Shown: in pieces, positions 8,945 to 16,891 of the stretch
Numbering within the stretch: the first letter of the stretch is position 1
Layout of the letters: each line of letters opens with the position of its first letter
Assembly (NCBI GenBank): GCA_011391225.1
Contig: JAABQY010000006.1
Coordinates: forward strand, 1-35,895
Source: Desulfobulbaceae bacterium
GTDB lineage: Bacteria; Desulfobacterota; Desulfobulbia; Desulfobulbales; Desulfocapsaceae
Reading direction: 5' to 3'
DNA length: 35,895 nucleotides
The notes under the pieces: generated by a model
What the model was told of the DNA's origin: nothing
What the model saw: the letters and a program-made list of their open reading frames with translations, nothing else
Database searches by the model: none
Program-made: the position numbers and the translations under genes

Positions 8945-8975
8945 AAAAAAAAAGCCACGGTTTTTCAACCGTGGC
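8945..8975 (-). terminator. leuA leader attenuator terminator
   Basis: On the minus strand a perfect 9-bp stem, GCCACGGTT with AACCGTGGC (plus-strand 8954-8975), closes a GAAA tetraloop and is followed by nine T residues (plus-strand A run 8945-8953). It lies between the leader ORF and leuA, about 30 bases before the leuA start codon. It therefore terminates leuA transcription unless disrupted. The 5' arm is complementary over eight bases to a segment of the leader ORF (9025-9032), which provides the competing antiterminator. Confidence 0.88.
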
Positions 8976-9006
8976 CTTGTTGGTAACAGAGTTTTTTTAC
9001 AGCAAA

Positions 9007-9096
9007 CTACAACCCCTCCATATCGGCCACGGGATTAACCGGCGGATAACCTAATAGGAACGTAAGCAGCGAGTTTGCGATGACCATGTTTTTCAT
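9007..9096 (-). CDS. Putative leu leader peptide (29 residues)
   Basis: This short ORF starts at ATG 9096 and stops at TAG 9007, between the leuA promoter candidate and the attenuator terminator. The peptide begins MKNMVIANSLLTFLLGY and has leucines at positions 10, 11, 14, 15 and 29. The leucine codons are CTG, CTT, CTA, TTA and TTG, including CTA and TTA, which are typically slow. Codons 21-24 contain CCGTGGCC, complementary to the 5' arm of the terminator. A ribosome stalled at codons 10-15 would leave this segment free to form an antiterminator. No strong Shine-Dalgarno is visible (CTCTAAAC precedes the ATG), which is the main weakness. This is inferred from architecture rather than homology. 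Confidence 0.68.
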   Translation of the reverse strand: MKNMVIANSLLTFLLGYPPVNPVADMEGL

Positions 9097-9127
9097 GTTT
9101 AGAGTAACGGGATAAAAATCTAGATGA

Positions 9128-9157
9128 AGCTTACACGTCTCGATCTGTTGTTGTCAA
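9128..9157 (-). promoter_or_regulatory. Candidate leuA promoter
   Basis: On the minus strand a perfect -35 box TTGACA (plus-strand 9152-9157) is followed after 18 bases by TAAGCT (9128-9133), a weak -10 box. Predicted transcription would begin near 9120, about 25 bases ahead of the leader ORF. Its position is right for driving an attenuated leader. Confidence 0.5.
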
Positions 9158-9316
9158 GCGGGTTTTCGAAATGGTCACACAAACCTGACCATAACCTTAA
9201 CCATTGATCTACAAACATTGAAAATCTTTCTCTATTGTACAGAACTGATTAAGGAAAAAGGTGGAATCCTTTTAAAAGTTTTTTTCGTACTGCGAAACCA
9301 GGCTATCCTTTGACCG

Positions 9317-9345
9317 TTGACAGATGTGGTGTTCACATATATATT
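9317..9345 (+). promoter_or_regulatory. ilvBN promoter (sigma-70 type)
   Basis: TTGACA (9317-9322) and TATATT (9340-9345) are separated by exactly 17 bases, close to the sigma-70 consensus. Transcription should begin near 9352 and leave an untranslated leader of about 80 bases before ilvB. No terminator or leucine/valine-rich leader ORF was seen in that leader, unlike leuA. The rest of the 8915-9430 intergenic region (about 9158-9316) showed no further structure that I could identify. Confidence 0.72.
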
Positions 9346-9430
9346 TCTAGTTCGTCTAAAATATACAGGCTTTTCAAGATGTTCTTCAACTTGTCCCGAA
9401 CAGTTTCAACTTTTACAAGGGAATGGATTC

Positions 9431-11134
9431 ATGGGAAAAATTACTGGATCCCAGGCAGTTGTCAGGTGTCTTCAGGAAGAGGGCGTGAAAACAATATTCG
9501 GATATCCTGGAGGTGCCGTTCTTGACCTTTTTGATGCTTTGATGGATTCCGACATAACAAACGTTCTTGTCCGTCATGAACAGGGGGCTGTGCATGCCGC
9601 AGATGGCTTTGCCAGAGTCACCGGTGAAGTTGGTGTTGCTCTGCTGACCTCCGGGCCAGGTGCCACAAATGGTGTTACCGGTATTGCCACTGCCCACATG
9701 GATTCAATTCCTCTGGTTATTCTCACCGGGCAGGTGCCCCGCCCCTTGATCGGTAATGATGCCTTCCAGGAAGTTGATATTGTCGGCATAACCCGACCGT
9801 GCACCAAACACAACTACCTGGTGAGTAACGTCGATGATCTGGTTTCAACACTGCGAGAAGCGTTCCACATTGCCCGTACAGGCAGGCCCGGACCAGTCCT
9901 TGTCGACCTGCCAAAGGATTTGATCGCCACCAAACTCACTTACCCGGAAAAAACGCCGATCCATTTATCATGCTACCAGCCGACATTCAACCCCCATCCG
10001 GTGCAGATTGAGAAGGCTTGCCGACGCATTATGAGGGCAACAAGACCGGTTCTTTATGTTGGTGGTGGAGTCATTTTGTCGAACTCCAGCAAGGAACTCA
10101 CGGAACTCGCCGAAAAGCTCAGCATCCCGGTTACCATGACACTCATGGGTTTAGGCGCCTACCCCGGCAGCCAAAAACTGTGCATGGGAATGCTCGGAAT
10201 GCATGGTACCTATACCGCCAATATGGCCGTTGCCGAAAGTGATCTTCTCATTGCCGTCGGTGCTCGCTTTGATGACCGAGTCACCGGCAAACTTGCCGAT
10301 TTTGCTACAAATGCAGAGATAATTCATGTCGATATCGACCCCACCTCCATCAGTAAAAATGTGAGGGTTGATATTCCCATTGTCGCCGATTGCAAGAATG
10401 CTCTGACCGCCATGAACAAGTGGTTTGATGCTGAATCAAACTTCAAACAAACTGAGCAAGCTGGACGTTTGCAACCTTGGCTCGCCCTGATCAGCGAGTG
10501 GACCGCGAAACACCCCCTGGCCTATAAAGATAATAATGATAGTATTATCAAACCTCAATACGTAATTGAGATGCTGCACCAGCTTACCGGTGGCCAAGCG
10601 ATAATAACGACCGAGGTCGGCCAAAACCAAATGTGGGCGGCCCAGTTTCACAAATTCGATTACCCGCGTCACTTTGTAACCTCCGGAGGATTGGGCACCA
10701 TGGGATTCGGACTCCCTGCAGCAATAGGCGCCCAAATGGCTTTTCCCGATCGCACCGTCATTGATATTGCCGGAGATGGTTCAATTCAAATGAATATCCA
10801 GGAACTGGCCACCGCCAAACAATATAGCTGCCCGGTAAAAATTGCCATTCTTAATAACGGCTATCTAGGTATGGTGCGCCAATGGCAAGAACTGTTTTAT
10901 AACAAGCGATATGCCTCGACAATTATGGATGTTGTCCCTGATTTCGTCGATCTTGCCAAGGCCTATGGCGCTGTAGGTCTCAGAGCCACGACAAAAAGCG
11001 AGGTTGAACCGGTTATCCGGGAAGCACTGGCCACCAACAATATTGTTATCATGGATTTCAAAATTGAGCGAGAAGAAGGGGTGTACCCGATGGTTCCAGC
11101 CGGTAAAGCAACCACTGAAATGCTGCTTGTATAA
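9431..11134 (+). CDS. ilvB: Acetolactate synthase large (catalytic) subunit
   Basis: This enzyme condenses pyruvate with pyruvate or 2-oxobutyrate, the common first step of valine, leucine and isoleucine synthesis, using TPP, Mg and FAD. The 567-residue protein has the N-terminal PYR domain with catalytic glutamate E50 (VRHEQGAVHAADG), the central FAD-binding domain, and a C-terminal TPP domain with GDGSIQMNIQELATA and ILNNGYLGMVRQWQ. The start at 9431 is chosen because MGKITGSQAVVRCL matches family N-termini and AAGGGA lies upstream. The open frame reaches back to 9317, but that would start inside the promoter. ilvN follows after 95 bases. Confidence 0.96.
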   Translation: MGKITGSQAVVRCLQEEGVKTIFGYPGGAVLDLFDALMDSDITNVLVRHEQGAVHAADGFARVTGEVGVALLTSGPGATNGVTGIATAHMDSIPLVILTGQVPRPLIGNDAFQEVDIVGITRPCTKHNYLVSNVDDLVSTLREAFHIARTGRPGPVLVDLPKDLIATKLTYPEKTPIHLSCYQPTFNPHPVQIEKACRRIMRATRPVLYVGGGVILSNSSKELTELAEKLSIPVTMTLMGLGAYPGSQKLCMGMLGMHGTYTANMAVAESDLLIAVGARFDDRVTGKLADFATNAEIIHVDIDPTSISKNVRVDIPIVADCKNALTAMNKWFDAESNFKQTEQAGRLQPWLALISEWTAKHPLAYKDNNDSIIKPQYVIEMLHQLTGGQAIITTEVGQNQMWAAQFHKFDYPRHFVTSGGLGTMGFGLPAAIGAQMAFPDRTVIDIAGDGSIQMNIQELATAKQYSCPVKIAILNNGYLGMVRQWQELFYNKRYASTIMDVVPDFVDLAKAYGAVGLRATTKSEVEPVIREALATNNIVIMDFKIEREEGVYPMVPAGKATTEMLLV

Positions 11135-11229
11135 AAGACAAGGTGCAAAGTATAAAAATTTTTTAAACTTTTTTTGAGTGTCCGTCTTTCCTGAATACAT
11201 GCTGCACTCACATAACCAGGATCATCCAG

Positions 11230-11715
11230 ATGAAACATACCATTTCTGTGCTTCTCCAGAATAAACCGGGAGTGCTTTCCCGAGTTACCGGGCTTTTTAG
11301 CGGTCGGGGCTTCAATATCGAGAGTCTCTGTGTTGCCGAAACCCTCGATCCAAATGTTTCTTGCCTCACAGTGGTTTCCCGGGGAGATGAAGCAATCATT
11401 GAACAGATCACCAAACAGCTCAATAAGCTCATTGATGTCATAAAAGTTACTGAAATCAATGACAAGGAATACGTTGAAAGGGAAATGATTCTGCTTCGTG
11501 TAAAGGCTGAAGCCGCAACCCGCGCAGAAGTCCTGCGCGTTGTTGACATTTTTCGAGGCAAAGTAGTTGATGTAAGTGCTAAAAGTTACGCGATAGAACT
11601 TACCGGTTCGGCGTCAAAAATACAGGCTGTGATTGACATTCTCAGGCCAATCGGTATCAAGGAAATTGTTCGAACAGGAATAATAGCCATGTCACGGGCG
11701 ACTAAAACCAAATAG
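11230..11715 (+). CDS. ilvN: Acetolactate synthase small (regulatory) subunit
   Basis: IlvN/IlvH-type regulatory subunit of 161 residues. An N-terminal ACT domain (residues 3-75: HTISVLLQNKPGVLSRVTGLF, GRGFNIESLCVAET) binds valine. A C-terminal ACT-like domain (about 80-158: EREMILLRVKA, GKVVDVSAKSYAIELTG, IKEIVRTGIIAMSR) completes the two-domain form that stimulates IlvB and confers feedback inhibition. It lies directly downstream of ilvB on the same strand and is followed 32 bases later by psd, so the operon probably continues. Confidence 0.95.
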   Translation: MKHTISVLLQNKPGVLSRVTGLFSGRGFNIESLCVAETLDPNVSCLTVVSRGDEAIIEQITKQLNKLIDVIKVTEINDKEYVEREMILLRVKAEAATRAEVLRVVDIFRGKVVDVSAKSYAIELTGSASKIQAVIDILRPIGIKEIVRTGIIAMSRATKTK

Positions 11716-11747
11716 TAGTTTTAATAAGACAGGTTAATAAATCTCCT

Positions 11748-12392
11748 ATGTTAACACAACAAGTGCCGATTGCCAAAGAAGGGTACCCTTTCATATTTGT
11801 ACTCGCCTTCGCCACCCTTCTTGCGGCTATTTTGGCAATGAAAGTCACTAGCGGTTTCTTGCTGGTAGCCACCATTTTTGTCCTTTGTTTTTTCAGAGAC
11901 CCTGAACGTCTGGGACCTGACCGAGCTGACGCCTTGGTTTCCCCTGCCGATGGCAAGGTCATTCTCATCGAACGAGTCAATGACAGCAGGTTTACCGGAG
12001 AAGACGTCCAGAAGATATCTATTTTCATGAATGTCTTCAATGTCCATGTCAACAGGATTCCCTACAGCGGCAAAGTCGAGAAAATTCTTTACAAACCGGG
12101 GAAATTTTATTCTGCCGACAGCCGACAGGGCGGGCTGCAAAACGAATACTGCGCCAGCATCATAACAACACCCTCAGGAAAAAAAATCGCCTTCGTACAA
12201 ATTGCCGGACTTATCGCCAGAAGAATTATTTGTTGGCTTGAGGAAGGTGATGCAGTGACCAGAGGGAAACGGTTCGGACTTATACGCTTCGGCTCAAGGG
12301 TCGATCTTTACCTTCCCCTTGGAACTGAACTTGCTGTAAACCTTGGTCAAAAAGTTCGAGCCGGAGAGACTATATTGGGGTACCTCAACTAG
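11748..12392 (+). CDS. psd: Phosphatidylserine decarboxylase proenzyme (short PSD-A type)
   Basis: This enzyme makes phosphatidylethanolamine by decarboxylating phosphatidylserine. It is the short PSD-A class (214 residues). A membrane hairpin spans about residues 14-47, followed by the conserved FFRDPER (48-54), SPADGKV (65-71) and FMNVFNVHVNR (93-103). The self-cleavage site is Gly182-Ser183 (RFGSRVDLYLP), where serine becomes the pyruvoyl cofactor. In many Desulfobacterota and other bacteria psd follows ilvN and is paired with pssA; here no pssA follows. The link to branched-chain amino acid genes is positional. Confidence 0.93.
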   Translation: MLTQQVPIAKEGYPFIFVLAFATLLAAILAMKVTSGFLLVATIFVLCFFRDPERLGPDRADALVSPADGKVILIERVNDSRFTGEDVQKISIFMNVFNVHVNRIPYSGKVEKILYKPGKFYSADSRQGGLQNEYCASIITTPSGKKIAFVQIAGLIARRIICWLEEGDAVTRGKRFGLIRFGSRVDLYLPLGTELAVNLGQKVRAGETILGYLN

Positions 12393-12467
12393 ACTCATTG
12401 ACTTCTCCGTACCCCAGCTCCTTGGCAATCTATTCAAGGCCAACCCTTTTCTCGGTTTCGTAAATTT

Positions 12468-13070
12468 TTGAGAATTATCAGTGGGATAGCAAAAGGTCGA
12501 AAACTCTTTACACCTCCGCTTCATGACAAGAGTATACGGCCAACCTCTGATAGGGCACGTGAAGCCTTGTTCAGTATCCTTGGCAAATCCGTCCAAGGAG
12601 CAAAAGTCCTTGATCTTTTTGCTGGCACAGGGGCCATGGGACTCGAAGCCTTTAGCCGGGAGGCAGGGTTTGTCGTTTTTATTGACAACAACCGCATAGC
12701 TCTTGACCTCATAAAAAGAAATATCGGCCTTTGTCTCTCAGGGTATACAGGCAGTTGCGGACTTCAAGTCATCCAGCATGATTTGACCAAGGTCATGCCC
12801 CGCATTTTTTTTCCCCCAAACAGCCAAACAGTTTTCGACCTCATCTTTGTTGATCCTCCGTATGGCAAAAATATTTCTCTGTCTGTACTGATTTCTCTCA
12901 ACAAAAGTACTCTTCTCGCCGAAAATGGCATGCTCATTGTTGAAGAAAGGTTTAATATGACTCTCCCCAATGAACTGTCTCACCTCTGTATTTTTGACAA
13001 ACGCGTCTATGGCGAGTGTGGTTTCTGGTTCTATAAACCGTCCTGTTACTTGGAAGGCTCAAGAGATTGA
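12468..13070 (+). CDS. rsmD: 16S rRNA (guanine966-N2)-methyltransferase RsmD
   Basis: RsmD methylates G966 in 16S rRNA with S-adenosylmethionine. The 200-residue protein starts with the family sequence MRIISGIAKGRKL, has the SAM-binding motif LDLFAGTGAMGLEA (48-61) and the catalytic motif FVDPPYGK (127-134). The start is a TTG codon at 12468, supported by the family N-terminus, but no ribosome binding site is visible. rsmD followed by coaD is a very common gene pair, and the same order is seen here. Confidence 0.93.
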   Translation: MRIISGIAKGRKLFTPPLHDKSIRPTSDRAREALFSILGKSVQGAKVLDLFAGTGAMGLEAFSREAGFVVFIDNNRIALDLIKRNIGLCLSGYTGSCGLQVIQHDLTKVMPRIFFPPNSQTVFDLIFVDPPYGKNISLSVLISLNKSTLLAENGMLIVEERFNMTLPNELSHLCIFDKRVYGECGFWFYKPSCYLEGSRD

Positions 13071-13111
13071 CAAGACCAAACGACATCATCGATATACAAT
13101 AAGTAAATGAA

Positions 13112-13621
13112 ATGACAAACGACAATTCCATCCAACCTTCGATTGCAGTGTACCCAGGGACCTTTGATCCCATAACCATGGGTCATGTTGATATCATAAA
13201 TCGTGCCCTGAACCTGTTTGACAAGGTCATAGTCGCTGTAGCTGTCAATTCAGCAAAAGACCCGGTCTTTTCTCTGACAGAACGCATTAAAATGATTGAA
13301 GATTCTTTCGAAGACCGAGAACGTATTCAGGTGAGTTCCGTGAACGGCCTCCTCGTCGATTATGCATATCGGCAAAATGCCAGAGCTATTGTCCGGGGCA
13401 TTCGCGCGGTATCGGACTTTGACTACGAATTCCAGCTGGCACTCATGAACAGAAAACTTCAGCGGGAGGTTGAATCGGTTTTTCTCATGCCGGGATTCCG
13501 TTGGATATATATCAGTTCATCAATAATCAAGGATGCCGCTCGAAATGGCGGTAATGTAAGCGACTTGGTGCCCCCGCACGTCAATGAGATGCTGAAAAAG
13601 AAATTTTCACCTAGAGAATAA
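13112..13621 (+). CDS. coaD: Phosphopantetheine adenylyltransferase
   Basis: CoaD transfers AMP to 4'-phosphopantetheine, the penultimate step of coenzyme A synthesis. The 169-residue protein shows the nucleotidyltransferase motif GTFDPITMGH (16-25), RGIRAVSDFDYEFQLALMNR (95-114) and the second nucleotide-binding motif ISSSIIKD (134-141). The N-terminus has about nine extra residues before IAVYPGTFDP. It follows rsmD by 41 bases and is closed by a strong hairpin. Confidence 0.96.
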   Translation: MTNDNSIQPSIAVYPGTFDPITMGHVDIINRALNLFDKVIVAVAVNSAKDPVFSLTERIKMIEDSFEDRERIQVSSVNGLLVDYAYRQNARAIVRGIRAVSDFDYEFQLALMNRKLQREVESVFLMPGFRWIYISSSIIKDAARNGGNVSDLVPPHVNEMLKKKFSPRE

Positions 13622-13640
13622 TCGACCTCTTACCACACAA

Positions 13641-13678
13641 AAAAAGGGTCATCTCCCACTAAGGGAGATGACCCTTTT
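13641..13678. terminator. Bidirectional intrinsic terminator
   Basis: A 15-bp stem, AAAGGGTCATCTCCC (13643-13657) with GGGAGATGACCCTTT, closes loop ACTAA and is flanked by A-run and T-run on opposite sides. It lies between the convergent coaD and the large acidic protein gene, and can terminate both. Confidence 0.93.
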
Positions 13679-13705
13679 AAAACAGCCACCTTTTTGAAAC
13701 TATTC

Positions 13706-16700
13706 TTACTCCTTCTTTAATTCCCTTCTCAGTTCTGCTATCTCCATCTGCAAGGTTTGCCGCAACGCGGCAATTTCATTTTTCAGATCATCCGCGAAGG
13801 CCATCCACATTTGCTCCCTATCTTCGTCCTCTGGCGTTTCCTTTTTGAATGCAATTTCCTCTTTAAAACCTGGGTCTATTGCAGTCCTTCCTGTCCTTTC
13901 ATCTATGGAGTCAATAGAATAAAGTATGTCATCTGGTGTGGATTCTTCATAACGTTCCAAAAGATCGTCAAAGTCTCTTTGAGCATCCGACTGAGAATCA
14001 CCCTCTTTCTCGGTCCGTACCGGATCAACGAAAGTTAACTGATCGCCCTTTCTTACCGCCTGTCGCGAAAGCATCCCCTGCTGCCATTCCAAAACTTTCA
14101 GTGTTTCACAAAGCAACATTTCCTGGTTGCCGTGCGGATCATCATCTTTCAGATGCGACATCGCTTGACAAATCGAAACAAGAAGCCCAAATGCCTCTGC
14201 GCTGGATTCGTATCGATAGCTGTCAATATGCTGGGTTATGGTCGATAACAGTTGCAGGAAAGTTTTTTCTAGCGGTTTGTTCGTCCATTGCTGGCGAAGG
14301 GCGTTTATACCCTGGAGCAATCCCATAATAATTGGTTCGCTGAGTTCAATTTTCAAAGAGTGAATGCAAGTAAGCAAATCACTAAACGGTTCCAGGTTTT
14401 TCTGTTCTTCTGTAACAATATTGCCAACTGCCCATTCTTTGACAATTCCTTGCTCGGTAAACTCTGTCAATCCTAGCGAAGTATGGTCTTCTTCAGCCCC
14501 AATCAACATTCCAGTATCCGGCAACTCTCTTTCAGCGCCGACTTCCTGATCGACCGCAACCGATTGTTCAATGTCTTCTTTAAAGAGTTCAAAAACCACC
14601 TCATCTTCGTCAAGATGAGTATCAGTAAAGAGAGCACTCACTGCTATTTCGGCGGTTTCCTCTTCTCTGTTCTCAAGGCTTACAGCGGACGGTTGCTCAT
14701 TATCATCTTCCTCACGATCCTTCTCAGCATCGTAAAATGCTTCTACGTTGCCCGAAATTTCCAAGGGAGTTTCCTCTTCTTTTTCGTCTGTGAGGTCAGT
14801 CTCAAGGCCGTCAAAAAGAGCGTCAGCTTCAGAACCATATTTACTGCTCTGCTCAAGGTCGCTATCCGTAAAGAAGGGGCTCAGGGTATCTTCCTCTCCT
14901 TGATCGTCGGTGAGTTCTATTGTCGCCGGTTTGATTTCACTGTCGTCTACCACCTGAACCAACTCAAATTCCTCCTTTTCGGCAAGAGGTGGTTGCATGT
15001 CAGCTACCAGCCTGGAGTCTAAATCAACCGCTGCAAACAAGGGCTCTTCCTCTTTGCTATCCTCCTTCAGCCAATCTTCAAAACCGATCAGTTCTTTATC
15101 ATTTGCTTCTTCCTTATTTGCATCAATAACTGGATCTGCATTTAAAAGCTTTCCGGAGCTGGGATCAGCAGGAGTGGCGTCATGATCAAAAAATAAACCA
15201 TCTATAGTACCAACAATTTCTTCAGTGACACTGCTGGAAGTTGGTGCTCGGTCTAGGATGGTTGCACTAAAGAGGCTCTCCTCGTCCATAGCTGCAAGAG
15301 CAGGAGCCAATTCCTCCCCCTCCATCGGCAGGGACAACTCATCTGCATCGTCATCGGCATCAGTCTCAACATCTACCCCCTGCAAGGCCTTTGCTCGATT
15401 TATATCAATGTTTTTTTCCTGAAACTCAGGAAGCTCTCGACCATCAATAGGGAATAGTTCCTCAACTGTCCCAACAATTGCATCTTCTTTAAAAATCAGC
15501 TCGTTTGGCATTGCCACCGCCTCTTCCAACGAGTCTGGGGCAGCTACGAGTCCGACCGTCTCGTCGTCAGCATGGGCCGTCTCCGCTTCAAATCCAAGAG
15601 ATGAAAAACTATCTTTTGCAGTTACATCTTTTGCATAGTTCAGCTCTTCCTCATCATCATCACCGTCTACGTCAACACCCTTAAGAGCCAAATTCCGTTC
15701 TACAGAAACAATCGCGGCATCTTCTGTGAAAAAAATATCTTCAGGAATTTCCTCTAAAATTTCCTGTTTTTCAGCAATTTCTTCGGCGACCAGCTGGCTT
15801 GATTCCTTTTCTCCGAAGAAATCTTCGATATGAGAGGCTACACCGCCGGAATCTTTCAATCCCAGGGCCAACAGCTCTCTTTCAGCCTGGAAGCCTATCT
15901 GTTCTTCTTCCGAAACATCTGCCAAGGCTGGCGAAATCTCGTTTGCGGTATTTGACGCACCATATTCCTCTAATTCTTCATCATCATCTTTCTTGACGAT
16001 CGCATCGGACGAGATTGTCGCACCGAGCAGAGCTTTGAAGGAATTGAATTGTTCAACCGCCGGAAAAAGAATAGCCTTCTCCTCTTCCAGACTCATTGTC
16101 TTCTCTGCGATTTTTTCAAGGCTGTTACAGAAAAGCTGCATAACTTTGAATGCATCTGGGTGGGCATTGCTTTTCTTCAACTTTATATAAGCGGCAAGGG
16201 TTCCAATACCCTGTAGAAGAATCAGTTTAGGTCGGCTTTCTGAAAATTTTTCCTCAAGCCGAAATACCTCCCGGCGCAAATCATTCAAGTCCTGATCGGT
16301 GATCTCCCAATCTATACCGAGCACAATAGCCTTGAGATTCAGCAGCTCATCTTCTCCGGAGGCTTCATTTTTAATCTTCGCAACTTGCGGTCTTTTAAGC
16401 TCCCGGCTGACTTCAGAGGAAGATTTAACTTTGATCTGACGTTTGAGGTTCTCAAATTTCTTTACGTCTTCGAAGAGGATTTCTTTCTTTTGTTCTTCGG
16501 AAAGGTCCTGAGAGGAAACTATTTTTTCAAGATTATAATAAAACGTGAGCAGCAGCTTGATAGCGTTGGGGTGAGAATCAGCTTTATTCTGGTAAATATA
16601 TTTACTGATTTTCTCCAGTGCCTGGACATATATGAGATTAACTGTTTCCTCTGCCCAGATGCCCCTAAGATCGAGCAACTCCTCGTTGAATTGAAGCAAG

Positions 16701-16882
16701 ACCTCATCGGTAATCTCCCAATCTATCGACAAAACCAAGCTCTTCAGTCGGCTGATGGGTGATTCATCATCGGTTGTGAACTCAAAGAGATCATCCGCAT
16801 CAGTATAATATGACTCATTATACTCATCATTACTAAGAGTTAAATCATCATCATATTGGTTTTCGGTAGACTGTTTCACCAC
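13706..16882 (-). CDS. Large acidic protein with three helical domain copies and C-terminal coiled coil, MglA/roadblock-associated
   Basis: I do not recognise this 1058-residue cytoplasmic protein as a named family. Residues about 44-150 and 181-286 are clear copies of one domain: both have VL-x-IDWEIT near the start, HP-x-A in the middle, NLEKI/SLEKI, and ILF-x-x-V-x-x-F near the end. A third, diverged copy lies at about 831-938 (HSLKIELSEPIIMGLL to CETLKVLEW). Between them is about 540 residues of acidic, low-complexity sequence with smaller internal repeats such as ALKGVDVDGDDDEE and ALQGVDVETDADDDADE. The last 30 residues form a heptad-like coiled coil (LKNEIAALRQTLQMEIAEL). There is no signal peptide or membrane segment. 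It starts at tandem GTG codons ten bases after the MglA-like gene, so it is probably the partner or scaffold of that GTPase. Confidence 0.85.
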   Translation of the reverse strand: MVKQSTENQYDDDLTLSNDEYNESYYTDADDLFEFTTDDESPISRLKSLVLSIDWEITDEVLLQFNEELLDLRGIWAEETVNLIYVQALEKISKYIYQNKADSHPNAIKLLLTFYYNLEKIVSSQDLSEEQKKEILFEDVKKFENLKRQIKVKSSSEVSRELKRPQVAKIKNEASGEDELLNLKAIVLGIDWEITDQDLNDLRREVFRLEEKFSESRPKLILLQGIGTLAAYIKLKKSNAHPDAFKVMQLFCNSLEKIAEKTMSLEEEKAILFPAVEQFNSFKALLGATISSDAIVKKDDDEELEEYGASNTANEISPALADVSEEEQIGFQAERELLALGLKDSGGVASHIEDFFGEKESSQLVAEEIAEKQEILEEIPEDIFFTEDAAIVSVERNLALKGVDVDGDDDEEELNYAKDVTAKDSFSSLGFEAETAHADDETVGLVAAPDSLEEAVAMPNELIFKEDAIVGTVEELFPIDGRELPEFQEKNIDINRAKALQGVDVETDADDDADELSLPMEGEELAPALAAMDEESLFSATILDRAPTSSSVTEEIVGTIDGLFFDHDATPADPSSGKLLNADPVIDANKEEANDKELIGFEDWLKEDSKEEEPLFAAVDLDSRLVADMQPPLAEKEEFELVQVVDDSEIKPATIELTDDQGEEDTLSPFFTDSDLEQSSKYGSEADALFDGLETDLTDEKEEETPLEISGNVEAFYDAEKDREEDDNEQPSAVSLENREEETAEIAVSALFTDTHLDEDEVVFELFKEDIEQSVAVDQEVGAERELPDTGMLIGAEEDHTSLGLTEFTEQGIVKEWAVGNIVTEEQKNLEPFSDLLTCIHSLKIELSEPIIMGLLQGINALRQQWTNKPLEKTFLQLLSTITQHIDSYRYESSAEAFGLLVSICQAMSHLKDDDPHGNQEMLLCETLKVLEWQQGMLSRQAVRKGDQLTFVDPVRTEKEGDSQSDAQRDFDDLLERYEESTPDDILYSIDSIDERTGRTAIDPGFKEEIAFKKETPEDEDREQMWMAFADDLKNEIAALRQTLQMEIAELRRELKKE

Positions 16883-16891
16883 AGTTTCTCT

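Noticed and set aside
9317-9430. N-terminal extension of ilvB from a TTG at 9317
   Set aside because: The region contains the ilvB promoter itself, the residues do not match acetolactate synthase, and ATG 9431 has a ribosome binding site and the family N-terminus.
9352-9430. Possible ilvB leader peptide starting at ATG 9379
   Set aside because: The frame runs past the ilvB start without a stop, is not rich in Val, Leu or Ile, and no terminator follows.
14483-15022. 179-residue plus-strand ORF inside the acidic protein gene
   Set aside because: It is antisense to low-complexity Asp/Glu codons that favour long open frames on the other strand; it has no recognisable domain or ribosome binding site.
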